Shown: positions 36,852 through 45,940, counted from the first letter of the stretch. The stretch: DNA of 64,000 nucleotides from an uncultured bacterium (GCA_946548895.1 CAMNQF010000003.1:79928-143927); one strand, 5' to 3'. Program-made: numbers and translations. Notes: generated from the sequence alone by a model not told the origin.

Positions 36852-37913
36852 TCACCATTTGCTCAAAATTTTGCCATACATCTGCTGTTTGCTCCGCTCA
36901 AACCGCTGGACTACCAGCATAACGTGGTCCCCCGCTTGGAAGTCGGAATCCTCATGCTGATAGGAGTAGTTGCACATACACAGGGTCCCATCGGGCAGGT
37001 TGCAGAACACCCCGCCCCCATATTTCCCGGCAATCACCGCGTAACGGCGGCTGCCCACCGGGTGGCGCAGTTCCGCGCCCTCAAAGGGGTTGGGCTCCGT
37101 CTCCTTCACCGAGATCAACAGCTCCCGTTTGGCGGCGTCGTAGCCCTTTACGATACAATCCAGCTCGTCGCCGGGATGATACTCCGTCCGCAGGTCGGCG
37201 ATGGCGGTATAGCGCAGCTCCCGCTGGGTGAGGGACACGTCGTGGCCATAGCACTCCGCCAGGCACCGCCGGGGGCCCACGGCCAGCATCCGGCACTTTA
37301 CTCGGGCCCCCGTCCGGCACAGGTCGGGTCGGTGGGCGAAAAAGTACCGCTGGGTCCGGGCGGCCTGCCGCCGGGAGGCAATGGCGTAACCGCCCTCGCG
37401 GTCCACCTTGGTGATGATGAAGTCAATGGTGGCGCCCATCATGTTCTGAAGCACATAGTCCGGGCGGGCCTCGTCGATCCACATCTCGGTGGCCGGAATG
37501 TAGACGGGCACCCGGTAGAGCAGCACCACCACGCAGTACATAGTGCGCCGCTCCACCCGGCCGGTCTCCCGGCTGCGCACGTTCATGGAGTGGGGGTCCG
37601 CGCCGATGACGGTGCCGGACAGGGCGCTGCGGCCGCGAAAGGAGGCATAGATGGAGCTCCACGCCTGGCGCTCCTCGGCGGTAAGGTCCCGGTCCACCTC
37701 GCGGAAGTCCATGGCGAAGAAGTTCTGGCGGTCCGTCAGGGGCGGCGCGGGGGGCGTATCCCCGTCCGGCGGCTCCGGGGGCGGGCCGCCGTCGGGTGCG
37801 TCCATGTCCTGGGGCGGCTCCCCCGATGGGGCGGTGGCTTCCTCCCCAGCCTGCTCCATCAGTCCGGCGGTCTGCTCGGGTTCCTCTGCGGGGGTAATTT
37901 TCTTCTTTGGCAT
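36852..37913 (-). CDS. S1 RNA-binding domain protein
   Basis: A 353-residue protein. A Pro/Glu/Asp-rich disordered N-terminus (1-70) precedes a folded part that includes S1/OB-type segments, notably GDELDCIVKGYDAAKRELLISVKE near residue 235-260. A C-terminal block (RYAVIAGKYGGGVFCNLPDG) looks like a second OB strand set. Homologues occur on integrative elements of gut Clostridia, beside a DUF5697 gene as here. RNA binding is the inferred activity and the biological role is unknown. The ATG at 37911-37913 has AAGGAGG upstream. Confidence 0.75.
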   Translation of the reverse strand: MPKKKITPAEEPEQTAGLMEQAGEEATAPSGEPPQDMDAPDGGPPPEPPDGDTPPAPPLTDRQNFFAMDFREVDRDLTAEERQAWSSIYASFRGRSALSGTVIGADPHSMNVRSRETGRVERRTMYCVVVLLYRVPVYIPATEMWIDEARPDYVLQNMMGATIDFIITKVDREGGYAIASRRQAARTQRYFFAHRPDLCRTGARVKCRMLAVGPRRCLAECYGHDVSLTQRELRYTAIADLRTEYHPGDELDCIVKGYDAAKRELLISVKETEPNPFEGAELRHPVGSRRYAVIAGKYGGGVFCNLPDGTLCMCNYSYQHEDSDFQAGDHVMLVVQRFERSKQQMYGKILSKW

Positions 37914-37944
37914 AATCAGATCCTCCTTGTGGTGTGATATATCT

Positions 37945-38475
37945 TCATGGCCCATTGGAGCCATAGAAGCGATGGGAGCCGTCCGATTGGCGGGCGGCGA
38001 AAAAGTGCTTGGAAGGCAGCGTCAGCCCTTTGGGGGGTTCGCCGCTGTCCGCGATCCAGACGATGCGCTCCGCTTTGCCCCGCTCCAGCAGCTCGGCAGG
38101 GGCGGCATCCAGCGAGGCCACGGTGAAGGGCCGGAGCTCATCCCCGCCGTAGGCGAAGCACAGCAGCCGGGGCGGTTCCCGGCTGCTGCTGAACTCCTGG
38201 GGCTTGCCCCCGGTGAGCTCGATCATCACGTCAATGGCCTCCAAACGGCGGCTATCCGGCTGGGCGTTGGACAGCCAGACCATCCCACCGTCCATCCGCA
38301 CATCGGCGGTACCCGCACGCAGCTGCCGCAGCATGGCGTCCATGCGGGCCTGGGTGATCTCAAAGCTGTCCTGTTGGAACCGCCCCCGCACCAGGGCGTG
38401 GAGCTGCCGCCGGCGGACGCAGTTCAGCTTTTTCAGCGTATCCAGGATGAATCTCTGCTGTATGGACAAAAACAT
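37945..38475 (-). CDS. DUF5697-like accessory protein
   Basis: A 176-residue soluble protein starting MFLSIQQRFILDTLKKLNCV, with a winged-helix-like N-terminus (RRRQLHALVRGRF) and an alpha/beta C-terminal part. From memory, this type pairs with the S1-domain gene on clostridial integrative elements, and it does so here with a 31-base gap on the same strand. The ATG at 38473-38475 has GGGAGGTGA in front; a GTG nine bases upstream overlaps that site and is less likely. Function unknown, perhaps DNA binding. Confidence 0.65.
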   Translation of the reverse strand: MFLSIQQRFILDTLKKLNCVRRRQLHALVRGRFQQDSFEITQARMDAMLRQLRAGTADVRMDGGMVWLSNAQPDSRRLEAIDVMIELTGGKPQEFSSSREPPRLLCFAYGGDELRPFTVASLDAAPAELLERGKAERIVWIADSGEPPKGLTLPSKHFFAARQSDGSHRFYGSNGP

Positions 38476-38600
38476 GGCCGTCACCTCCCGTCTTCTGGGG
38501 CCCCCATGTGAACCCAGCGAAGCGGTTCACATGGGGAGAGGAGGAGCGGCGAAGTGAGTGAGCCTTCGGCGTCAGCCGGAGGTGAGGGATACGGAGCCCG

Positions 38601-38821
38601 CGACGACGAGCGCAGGCCGTTCAAATACGGGTCTACCATCAGGTCGCTCTCGCTCTCCGCGATGCAGTTGAAAATGGTGGCCATAGTATAGGCGGTAGAG
38701 TTCTTCACCGGCCTGTCCAGGTTGGCGTGTAGCTTGGCCTCGGCGGCCTGCAAGATCGTGTATGGTAAATACTTTGCACGTCCGTCTGCCGCATCAGCGG
38801 GAAGGACGGGCGCTCTTTCAT
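38601..38821 (-). pseudogene. Frameshifted remnant upstream of the S1/DUF5697 pair
   Basis: The frame starts MKERPSFPLMRQTDVQ at 38821 and must shift to continue as KYLPYTILQAAEAKLHANLD, then NSTAYTMATIFNCIAESESD and LMVDPYLNGL. The product resembles the tail of a replication-type protein but I cannot name it. The gap 38476-38924 holds only this remnant, a small hairpin CCCCATGTGAACC / GGTTCACATGGGG (38503-38536), a GC-rich stretch with GTGAGGGATACGGAGC that recalls repeat A, and the toxin-antitoxin promoter. Confidence 0.4.
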
Positions 38822-38869
38822 GGTCGCGGCCCTCATGAAAATACCTCCATTCGGCGGACCAACTGACCC

Positions 38870-38898
38870 TTGATATTTTGATAAAATTCTGATAAAAT
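38870..38898 (+). promoter_or_regulatory. Promoter of the toxin-antitoxin pair
   Basis: TTGATA, 17-base spacer and TAAAAT. The TTGATA/TGATAAAA motif repeats within the promoter and may be the antitoxin's operator. Confidence 0.7.
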
Positions 38899-38924
38899 AA
38901 CGGCAGTGAAAAGGAGGGGTTCTT

Positions 38925-39197
38925 ATGATGCATATTCGTCCCGTTTCAGATTTGAGAAACAAGTTTCCCGAAATTGAACAGACCGTATTGAAAAACGGGG
39001 AACCCGTTTATTTGACAAAAAACGGCTACGGTTCCATGGTGCTTCTCAGCTTGGAACAGTACGCCGCGCTGACTGATGATGTGGAACTGGCGTTAGATGA
39101 GGCGGATAAGGCGGCGGAGCTATCCGACGTGCGCTATTCCGGACAGGAAGTGTTCAGCCGGGTAAGGAGGCGTATCCGTGAACGGAAGGCGCTATAA
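38925..39197 (+). CDS. Type II antitoxin, Phd/YefM family
   Basis: A 90-residue protein with the Phd/YefM fold: HIRPVSDLRNKFPEIEQTV, then EPVYLTKNGYGSMVLLSLEQY. The N-terminal half binds operator DNA and the C-terminal tail neutralises the toxin. AAAGGAGGGG lies before tandem ATG codons (38925 and 38928). The toxin gene overlaps its end by 20 bases, the usual arrangement. Confidence 0.92.
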   Translation: MMHIRPVSDLRNKFPEIEQTVLKNGEPVYLTKNGYGSMVLLSLEQYAALTDDVELALDEADKAAELSDVRYSGQEVFSRVRRRIRERKAL

Positions 39198-39492
39198 GCT
39201 GAGTATCCTCCTCCTGTTTGAGGATGACTTAAATGAGATCGCGGATTATATCACCTACCGTTTGAGGAATCCGCCGGCGGCGGAGCACCTGGTGGATGAG
39301 GTGGAACGGGCTATTGAAGACCGGCTGGACTGTGCGGAATCCTTTGAACCGTACCGTTCCAGCCGCGAGCGCAAATACCCTTATTACCGCATCCAGGTCA
39401 AGAACTTCTCCATCTTTTACGTGGTGATCGGCAATACCATGGAAGTGCGCCGTATGATTTACAGCCGGCGCAATTTGAAAGATTTGATTTGA
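39178..39492 (+). CDS. Type II toxin, RelE/ParE family
   Basis: A 104-residue RelE/ParE-fold protein: KLSILLLFEDDLNEIADYI at the start, then PYYRIQVKNFSIFYVVIG and VRRMIYSRRNLKDLI at the end. ParE members poison gyrase and RelE members cleave mRNA in the ribosome; sequence alone does not separate them here. The start is a GTG at 39178 with AAGGAGG just upstream. It is partnered with the Phd/YefM antitoxin and ends before a strong terminator. Confidence 0.9.
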   Translation: MNGRRYKLSILLLFEDDLNEIADYITYRLRNPPAAEHLVDEVERAIEDRLDCAESFEPYRSSRERKYPYYRIQVKNFSIFYVVIGNTMEVRRMIYSRRNLKDLI

Positions 39493-39533
39493 GAAAGCCC
39501 GCCGGGATTTATCTCCCCGGCGGGCTTTCTTCA
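39493..39533 (+). terminator. Terminator after the toxin gene
   Basis: GAAAGCCCGCCGGG / CCCGGCGGGCTTTC with an 8-base loop. Confidence 0.88.
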
Positions 39534-39654
39534 TCCTCATTGTCGCTACCCACCACGCTGTCAGGCCCCAGCTCCACCATGCCCAAACCTTGGTCTTGGT
39601 CGGTGAGCTGAGAAGCTGTACCAATAGATAAAAAGGTGCTATAGATACAGAAAA

Positions 39655-39985
39655 ATGAGAGACGCAGTTATGCGAGCGATTTGAGCGACGGTCAATGGGC
39701 GGTCATAATCTGCTGGCGGTGGTAGTTTATGCTGTCAATATACATGATACCAAGGCAGGAATTTGGGCTGCGAAAAAAGCATTTGAGACCTATCCATCTA
39801 TTCAGCGGTTTTGTGCTGATGCCGGATACCGCAAAACCTTTGAGCAGGATGTTTCCAGTGAACTGGGGCTTGGCGTCGATATTTCGGCGCGCATCAAGTC
39901 TGTATGGGAGGTCCTGACCCCGCGCTTTTACTGGCAGGCTAGAATGGGATATCACGATCAGGAGCGTACAGAAGATGTCAAATGA
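39655..39985 (+). pseudogene. IS5-type transposase remnant with internal deletion
   Basis: About 39660-39705 reads RRSYASDLSDGQWAVI, the N-terminal signature of IS5-type transposases. It joins in another frame to the DDE-domain region NLLAVVVYAVNIHDTKAG, then CADAGYRKTFEQDVSSELG and the C-terminal part. Most of the middle of the gene is missing, so it is inactive. It ends by running into the start of the DUF2200 fusion gene. No terminal inverted repeats were identified. The 120 bases before it (39534-39654) contain no gene. Confidence 0.75.
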
Positions 39986-40742
39986 CAAAGTATTTCAGAT
40001 GGATTTTGAAAAGGTCTACGGACTTCTGGTGGATAAGGCCGTCAGGAAGGGGCGGACAAAAGCCGAGGTGGATAAAGTTATCTGCTGGCTGACCGGGTAC
40101 AACCCGGAACAGCTGGAGGCAGCCCGCTCCACCGGCCTCTGCTACGGAGACTTTTTTTATAAAGCGCCCCAGCCCAACCTGAACCGGGGACTGATCAAGG
40201 GCGTGGTCTGCGGCGTCCGGGGAGAGGAAGTCGAGGACCCGCTCATGCGAGAGATCCGCTACCTGAACAAGCTGATTGACGAACTGGCAAAGGGAAAGCC
40301 AATGGAGAAGATTCTGCGAGGGCAAGAGAAAACGGATATGTGGGTATGTTCCAAGTGCGGGCGGTCATTCAAAAACAGGGAGCAGAGCCACTACTGCGGG
40401 AAGGCTCCCGTGACGATTGAGGAATATATCGCCGCCCAGCCGGAGGAGGCGCAGAACTATCTTCGGCAGATCAACGCCGCCATCAAAGCCAGCATCTCGG
40501 AGGCCAAAGAGAAAATTTCCTGGAGTATGCCCACCTACTGGAAAGGCCGCAACCTGATCCAGTTCGCGGCCTCTAAGCGGCACCTTGGTCTATACCCAGG
40601 CCCGGAGGCTGTGGAGGCGTTTGCCGGGCGTCTGACGGAGTATAAGACCAGCAAGGGCACGATCCAGCTCCCGTACAGTAAGCCGCTCCCGCTGGAGTTG
40701 ATTGCAGAAATTGCGAAATGGTGCGAGGAAAAAGCCGAATAA
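39975..40742 (+). CDS. DUF2200 - zinc ribbon-like - DUF1801 fusion protein
   Basis: A 255-residue protein in three parts. Residues 1-115 match DUF2200 ([29 protein letters not shown] ... [19 protein letters not shown]). Residues 120-140 form a short metal-binding motif, [10 protein letters not shown] ... HYCGK. Residues 145-255 match DUF1801/YdhG-like ([41 protein letters not shown]). The parts normally occur as separate proteins. Its ATG sits within the end of the IS5 remnant, with AGGAG 11 bases upstream. Functions of both domains are unknown; DUF1801 folds are linked to frataxin-like or iron-chaperone proteins. Confidence 0.82.
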   Translation: MSNDKVFQMDFEKVYGLLVDKAVRKGRTKAEVDKVICWLTGYNPEQLEAARSTGLCYGDFFYKAPQPNLNRGLIKGVVCGVRGEEVEDPLMREIRYLNKLIDELAKGKPMEKILRGQEKTDMWVCSKCGRSFKNREQSHYCGKAPVTIEEYIAAQPEEAQNYLRQINAAIKASISEAKEKISWSMPTYWKGRNLIQFAASKRHLGLYPGPEAVEAFAGRLTEYKTSKGTIQLPYSKPLPLELIAEIAKWCEEKAE

Positions 40743-40755
40743 GTTAATAGGAAGG

Positions 40756-41079
40756 CTATTGCCTGTCCGCTGTTCCTTCACAGAGATTCCTCAAAGAATT
40801 CCCTTCTGTTGTGGGGCACCGCCAAAGCAGATATTGTGCGTACAGAGCCTCAAAGCCAGCTTCGGTGAGCTGACCACAGCATTCTGCGGGGTCAATCCAT
40901 ACCCCTGTCAGCTGATAAAACTGCTGAACGGCCAAAATGATTGGTTGGCCGTCCCGGTCTACCGCCAGCAGGTAGCCGAAGTCGTCCGTTTCTCCCTGGC
41001 AGGAAATGTGGATGGTGTTCCTCCAGTTACCGCTACAGGCGGTCAGGAACAGGTATAGCTGTTTCGTGGATGAAGCCAT
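40756..41079 (-). CDS. Hypothetical protein, 107 residues
   Basis: The protein begins MASSTKQLYLFLTACSGNWR and has a plausible alternating pattern (IHISCQGETDDFGYLLAVDR, FYQLTGVWIDPAECCGQLTE). No competing gene lies on the other strand, and GAGG is found about 10 bases before the ATG. It is convergent with the DUF2200 fusion gene. I do not recognise a family. The N-terminus is hydrophobic but too short for a clear signal peptide. It may be intact or a fragment. Confidence 0.5.
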   Translation of the reverse strand: MASSTKQLYLFLTACSGNWRNTIHISCQGETDDFGYLLAVDRDGQPIILAVQQFYQLTGVWIDPAECCGQLTEAGFEALYAQYLLWRCPTTEGNSLRNLCEGTADRQ

Positions 41080-41158
41080 AGTATGATTGCCTCTAATGCA
41101 AAAACTAAAATTAAACTTTGCGAATAAACAGATATAGTTTGATATAGAATTAAAAGTA

Positions 41159-41188
41159 TTGACAGTGTTGCAGCTTATGTGATATGCT
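41159..41188 (+). promoter_or_regulatory. Promoter candidate for the DUF4143 ATPase
   Basis: TTGACA, 18-base spacer and TATGCT in an AT-rich gap. Confidence 0.5.
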
Positions 41189-41216
41189 TATAGCAGTACG
41201 AAACGAGGTGAAAACT

Positions 41217-42416
41217 ATGCTGATTCAAAGAGCGGAGTACTTGAACTTTTTGATTGAATGGAAGGAGCAGCAGATCATCAAGGTAATCACTGGCATCCGG
41301 CGGTGCGGAAAATCTACCCTGTTTGAGCTGTTCCAGGAGCACTTGTTGTCCTGTGGCGTGACCACGGATCAGATTATCACCATTAACTTCGAGGACGTGG
41401 ACAACGAGCCGCTGTGTGGCTATAAAGAACTGTACGAATACGTCAAGGGCCGGATGGTTCCTGGAAAGATGAACTATATCTTTTTGGACGAGATCCAGCA
41501 CGTTTTCCACTATGAGAAAGCGGTGGACAGCTTATTTGTCCAGAAGAACGCGGATGTCTATATCACTGGCTCCAATGCCTACTTTATGTCCGGGGAGTTG
41601 GCAACCCTGCTTTCTGGCCGCTATGTGGAACTGAAAATGCTCCCGCTCTCTTTTGCTGAGTATGTCAGCGCCTTTCCGAATGCCAAGAGTAAAGAGGATC
41701 TGTACCGGGATTATATTTACAACAGCTCTTTCCCCTATACCGTCGGGCTGAAATCCAGGAAACAGATCCACACCTACCTGGATGGACTTTACAACACGGT
41801 CGTCCTCAACGACATTGTGGAGCGACGGCGCATCCAAGACCCGGCCATGCTGAAAAGCGTGATCCGATTCTTGTTTGACAACATTGGAAATACCTGCACC
41901 GCCAAGCGGATCGCGGATGCCATGACCAGCGCCGGGCGGAAAATTGCCAGCCGTACCGTAGAAAACTACCTGGAGGGTATTACGGACAGTCTGTTGATGT
42001 ATAAGGTGGGCCGGTTTGACATCAAGGGCAAGGAGTACCTGCGGCTTCTGGATAAGTATTATCTGGCGGATATTGGACTGCGCTACTACCTGCTGGGCAC
42101 CCGCAGCGTGGATCAAGGGCACATCCTTGAAAATGTGGTTTTTCTGGAGCTGCTGCGCCGTGGGTATCAGGTATATATCGGCAAGGCCGGCTCCGCCGAG
42201 GTGGACTTTGTCGCCCAGGACTGTGACGGCAATATCGAATATTACCATGTGGCGCTGACGGTGCGGGAGGAGAGCACACTGGCCCGGGAACTGGCGCCGC
42301 TGGACTCCATCCCGGATCATAACCCCAAGTATCTGCTGGTGATGGACAACGATCCTCCAACCTCCCACAATGGAATTCGTCAGAAGTATGCGTTAGACTG
42401 GCTGTTGGAGAAATAA
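41217..42416 (+). CDS. AAA ATPase with DUF4143 domain
   Basis: A 399-residue protein. Residues 1-170 are an AAA-type ATPase with Walker A GIRRCGKSTL and Walker B YIFLDEIQ, then a sensor GSNAYFMSGEL. Residues about 200-390 are DUF4143, a PD-(D/E)xK-like fold (ENVVFLELLRRGYQVYIGK, EVDFVAQ). These proteins are widespread accessory ATPases, often in many copies, of unknown biochemical role. The ATG at 41217 has GAGGTGAAA upstream. It is a stand-alone gene with its own promoter candidate and a shared terminator. Confidence 0.88.
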   Translation: MLIQRAEYLNFLIEWKEQQIIKVITGIRRCGKSTLFELFQEHLLSCGVTTDQIITINFEDVDNEPLCGYKELYEYVKGRMVPGKMNYIFLDEIQHVFHYEKAVDSLFVQKNADVYITGSNAYFMSGELATLLSGRYVELKMLPLSFAEYVSAFPNAKSKEDLYRDYIYNSSFPYTVGLKSRKQIHTYLDGLYNTVVLNDIVERRRIQDPAMLKSVIRFLFDNIGNTCTAKRIADAMTSAGRKIASRTVENYLEGITDSLLMYKVGRFDIKGKEYLRLLDKYYLADIGLRYYLLGTRSVDQGHILENVVFLELLRRGYQVYIGKAGSAEVDFVAQDCDGNIEYYHVALTVREESTLARELAPLDSIPDHNPKYLLVMDNDPPTSHNGIRQKYALDWLLEK

Positions 42417-42473
42417 AACTATAGGGTGATACACATGAGTCAAATATTCCATGAAAAGTAAACCATGGCTGTG

Positions 42474-42505
42474 AACGCCGGCCCATGACGTTGTGGGCCG
42501 GCGTT
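42474..42505. terminator. Bidirectional terminator
   Basis: AACGCCGGCCCA / TGGGCCGGCGTT, 12-bp stem with an 8-base loop, between the convergent ATPase and C39 peptidase genes. Confidence 0.8.
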
Positions 42506-42507
42506 CC

Positions 42508-43795
42508 TCACCCAATAATCCAGAACGGGCCTCCCGCTCCCGCTCGTTTACTGGCCTCATTCAGTATAATGGACAAGTCCCACAGCTTTTGACTGCGGTT
42601 GTAACTGGCGGGGTCGGCCACCAGTATCTTTCCATCCTGAACACCCCGGAGCACAATGAAGTGCCCCCTGTGGTAAAATGTCCTTTCAGCATGATTGCCA
42701 CTACCAATTTCCCATCGGAGAGCGCGTCCACGATACGCTGTGGCTCGGAGGCGGTGCATCCCTCGACAGGCAGGCCCCACGCTTTGGCCGCATTGGGAAT
42801 CAGGGAGCGATCGGAACCGCTCTTGCTGCACCAGCCGCCGTTTTTATAGGCCCACTCCGCCATCTCCACAGGATCAACGATGTCGTCCGTCAGAGAGGAC
42901 ACTACAATGGACATGGAGGTGGGGCCGCAGTCGTAGCCGCCGATGTTGTCTGTGCCATAGGGCTTGTTGGCCCAGCGTTCATCCAGCTGATTGAAATACA
43001 CGACCTCCGTGGCCCCATTGGTAAAGCGGACGTTCCCCAGGGAGGCAATCGTCGTGCCGCCGTACTCCGTGTACTGGAACATCCCATCGCCCAGGAACAG
43101 GCTGAGATTCTGGGCATAGTCCCCGGTCAACTCCTTCTGATCGTCGGTCTGGTGGAACACCGTATCGGCAAAGTAACCCTCCCCGTTGTAGGAGAGGGTA
43201 TAGATGTACCAGGTCTCCTCTTTCATCTCCACCACATCCGTAGTGTTCGGGTCATCATCATCCACCGTCCTGGTCTCGCTGGTGCGGGTGTCGGAGTAGA
43301 GACTGCTCTTGCCCTGTCGGAGAATGGCCTGCATATCCGCCAGGGAGATGGTGTCCCAGGTCTCACCCTTGGCGGCGCAGTATTGGGCGATAAAGGCGTT
43401 GGTGTTGCTGCTCATGTCGGAGGCGTAGGGGTTGACGACCTCATAGTTGTCGCCGCCGGTGGTGGCGAAGTTCTGGGCGATCCGGGCCTCCGCATCGGTG
43501 ATGTCCTCACCCAGAACCTGGTTGACGGCAAAGGCGATGTCATTGGTGTTCTGGATGATAGCGGCATTGTCATTGAGAATGGGCTGTCCGGCGCTGCCAC
43601 TACTGGTCAGGCCGCTGAAGATCAGGGAGGGCAGCATGAGGATAAACAGCACCGGGAGCATGAGCAGAACAGCAATGACAGCGAGGAATTTCTTGCCATG
43701 CTGCGCGGCGTACAGAGCGGCCCCCGCCGCCGCGCCGTAGGGTCCGCCCACCGCTGCGCCCTTTGCGGAAGAAGCGTCCTCAGCCAGCGGAGGGA
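42508..43795 (-). pseudogene. C39-type peptidase of a conjugative element, 5' truncated and frameshifted
   Basis: The frame shows a Gly/Ala-rich start (SAKGAAVGGPYGAAAGAAL), one membrane helix (FLAVIAVLLMLPVLFILMLP) and a C-terminal C39-like peptidase with FNQLDERWANKPYG and the nucleophile in GGYDCGPTSMSI. A one-base loss in a run of five (C, 42664-42668) breaks the frame. The other frame continues with the catalytic His in GHFIVLRG and VADPASYNRSQKLWDL to the stop. The 5' end is cut at a junction near 43795 with an unrelated fragment. Homologues act in cell-wall penetration during conjugation of clostridial ICEs. Confidence 0.7.
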
Positions 43796-44118
43796 TAGAC
43801 CGCCTGATAAATGTCGCCGATATGCCGAGCGAAACAGGCAAGGAGGAGCGGGTCAAAGACGCCACAGGCCCCGGTCACGATCATGTCCTTGGCCTGCTGC
43901 TGGGTGAATGCGGGCTTATAGACCCGCGGATGCACCAGGGCACCAAAAGCGTCTGCCAGCCCTACCACTGCGGACAGGGCCGGGATAACAGCAGCGGCGG
44001 AGCAGACCCGCAGCAGGCTGTCGGTCAGGTCCTGGAACTGTACGCTGTGGGGTGCATGGTCAATGAGCAGCTGCTCCCGGCGCAGGACGGTAAAGGTTTG
44101 TTCCATATTCATAGTCAT
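43780..44118 (-). pseudogene. Fragment with an HD-GYP-like C-terminal motif
   Basis: The 112-codon frame starts MTMNMEQTFTVLRREQLL. Its second half reads ALSAVVGLADAFGALVHPRVYKPAFTQQQAKDMIVTGACGVF in order, which recalls the tail of HD-GYP phosphodiesterases (LADVYDALTSERVYKPAF type). The catalytic HD-GYP residues lie upstream in full-length proteins and are absent here. It ends at the junction with the C39 remnant. An AGGTGAT sequence lies before the ATG, so a short protein could still be made. Parent gene not certain. Confidence 0.45.
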
Positions 44119-44182
44119 ATCACCTCGTAAATGTTAAAATGGGGCGGCCCTCTGAAAAAGAGGACCGCCCCTTGCAAATGGA

Positions 44183-44820
44183 TCAATAGCCCGCCTTGGG
44201 CAGGGAGGGATTGGGCGTCAGCTTGCGCACGACAGTGACCCAGCTGGCCTGGCCGGTCTGCCAGGTACCTTGGTACTTGCCGCCCACGTCGGCCCGGTTA
44301 ATGATCTGATAGCCGTTGGCGATGGTACCCAGGACCTGAACCGTCAGCGTGGGGTTACTGGTGGACTGGAAGCCCACGGGCACCTTGCCGAAATCCAGAT
44401 AGATGTCCGTAACATACTCGCCGGCCTGGGTGGGGATGGCGTTCAAACTGAAGGAGTAGCTGCTGCTACGGTCGAGATAGTGGGTTCCGTCCTCAATCTT
44501 GGCGACCCTGAAATGCACCCCGCCCAGCCGAGACCCATCGGAGCTGGTTTTAATCAGGCGCAAAGAGGGCTTGGGCGTATTTGTAAAGACAAAGTTGGCC
44601 TTTTCGTCGGGGTTGATTTATACGACCCATACAGCATCGTCAATCAAGTACCCCTTCGGAGCCTCCAGTTCACGCACCTCATAGGCCCCCGGGTCCAACT
44701 TAGTCAGGTCGATCTCACCATTGATGTCGGTCGTGAACTCCTGCCGGTAGCTACCGCCAACCTTGTTTGAACTCAAAGCGGACATTGGGCAGGGATTTCA
44801 TTGTTACACTAGCCCCGTCC
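44183..44820 (-). pseudogene. SpaA/Cna-B type surface protein, decayed
   Basis: Minus-strand reading from about 44820 gives FEFKQ, then after a shift VGGSYRQEFTTDINGEIDLT, GAYEVRELEAPKGYLIDDAV (a Cna-B/SpaA isopeptide repeat), an in-frame TAA near 44616 and then INPDEKANFVFTNTPKPSLR. The last open part (44183-44563) ends in a tail with LPKAGY. One or more repeats appear to be missing between HYLDR and SSSYSFSL. Intact homologues are surface adhesins of clostridial conjugative elements. Shift plus stop make it inactive. Confidence 0.65.
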
Positions 44821-44899
44821 CACACACCGAACTTCACCAGGCCGATAAAGAGCAGGCAGAACAAAATGAGCTGAAAATAAGCATGGAAGCCGCCTCCCG

Positions 44900-45091
44900 T
44901 CAAAGTATAGCTGCCAGAAGAACGGTCAGCCCGCCCACCAGCAAGGCAACCGGCAGGCCAAGCACCTGTCCTTTCAGACTTCCTTTGATATGAAACCAGT
45001 AGTCCTGATAGTACCATAGTGTCCAACCATAAATGGCCGCTGAAATCAGTACAGCGAGTATGCAATAGACTATACGTTTTGATTTATCCAT
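44900..45091 (-). CDS. Small membrane protein, 63 residues
   Basis: MDKSKRIVYCILAVLISAAI starts a protein with two predicted transmembrane helices (about residues 7-25 and 42-62). It begins 8 bases after the ZIP transporter stop, with AGGA upstream, and could be the last gene of the feo-ZIP transcript. I do not recognise the family. It could also be a leftover of the neighbouring conjugative element remains. Confidence 0.55.
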   Translation of the reverse strand: MDKSKRIVYCILAVLISAAIYGWTLWYYQDYWFHIKGSLKGQVLGLPVALLVGGLTVLLAAIL

Positions 45092-45099
45092 ATTTTAAC

Positions 45100-45882
45100 T
45101 CATCCTAATGCCACATCCAGTGCCAGCATAATGGTAAATCCCGCCGCAAAGAACAGCGTCCCCAGGTTAGAGTGTTCCCCAGCGGATGCCTCCGGGATCA
45201 ATTCCTCTACCACCACATAGATCATAGCTCCCGCTGCGAAACTGAGCAGGTAGGGCAGGGCGGGCAGGATCAGCCCTGAGGCCCAAATGGTCAGCACAGC
45301 AGCCAACGGTTCCACCACGCCGGAGAGAACGCCATATAGAAAAGCGCGTCCTTTGCCCGCTCCCTCTGCCTGGAGGGGCATGGAAATAATAGCCCCCTCC
45401 GGGAAGTTCTGAATCGCGATACCCAGGGATAGCGCCAGAGTTCCGGCGGCAGTGATGCCGCTGTTTCCGGCCATCCAGCCCGCCAGCACAACTCCCATTG
45501 CCATGCCTTCCGGGATGTTGTGGAGGGTAACGGCCAGCACCAGCATGGTGGTCCGCTTCAGCCGGGTATGGGGACCTTCCGGCTGATCGCTGTTTTGATG
45601 CAGGTGGGGGATCGCCCTGTCCAATATCAGCAAGAACAGAATTCCCAGCCAAAATCCCGCAACCGCCGGGAGAAATGCCCACTGGCCCATATCTGCGGCC
45701 TGTTCCATAGCAGGCACCAGCAGACTCCACACGGACGCCGCCACCATGACCCCGGCGGCAAAACCAGTCAAGGCCCGCTGTACCAGCGGGCGCATTCCCC
45801 TTTTCAGAAAAAATACGCATCCCGCTCCCAATGAAGTCCCCAGGAAGGGAAGGAGCAATTCAACCAATCCATTTTTCATCAT
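45100..45882 (-). CDS. ZIP family metal transporter
   Basis: A 260-residue, eight-helix ZIP transporter importing divalent metals such as Zn2+, Mn2+ or Fe2+. The metal-site motifs are in helices IV and V: TLHNIPEGMAMG and IQNFPEGAII. A His-rich loop (IPHLHQNSDQPEGPHT) between helices III and IV is typical. It follows the DtxR-type regulator gene by 58 bases on the same strand and so likely belongs to the feo operon. The second metal motif has Gln-Asn in place of His-Asn, which may alter selectivity. Confidence 0.88.
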   Translation of the reverse strand: MMKNGLVELLLPFLGTSLGAGCVFFLKRGMRPLVQRALTGFAAGVMVAASVWSLLVPAMEQAADMGQWAFLPAVAGFWLGILFLLILDRAIPHLHQNSDQPEGPHTRLKRTTMLVLAVTLHNIPEGMAMGVVLAGWMAGNSGITAAGTLALSLGIAIQNFPEGAIISMPLQAEGAGKGRAFLYGVLSGVVEPLAAVLTIWASGLILPALPYLLSFAAGAMIYVVVEELIPEASAGEHSNLGTLFFAAGFTIMLALDVALG

Positions 45883-45940
45883 TTTTTGCTCGTGCCTCCA
45901 AATAAGCGCAGCGGCGCAAGGTTCCCGCCGAGTCTGGCTG

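Noticed and set aside
39534..39654. Minus-strand frame with an acidic tail (LGMVELGPDSVVGSDNEDEES)
   Set aside because: It looks like the end of a lost protein but only about 35 codons remain, with no start or family, so it is not called.
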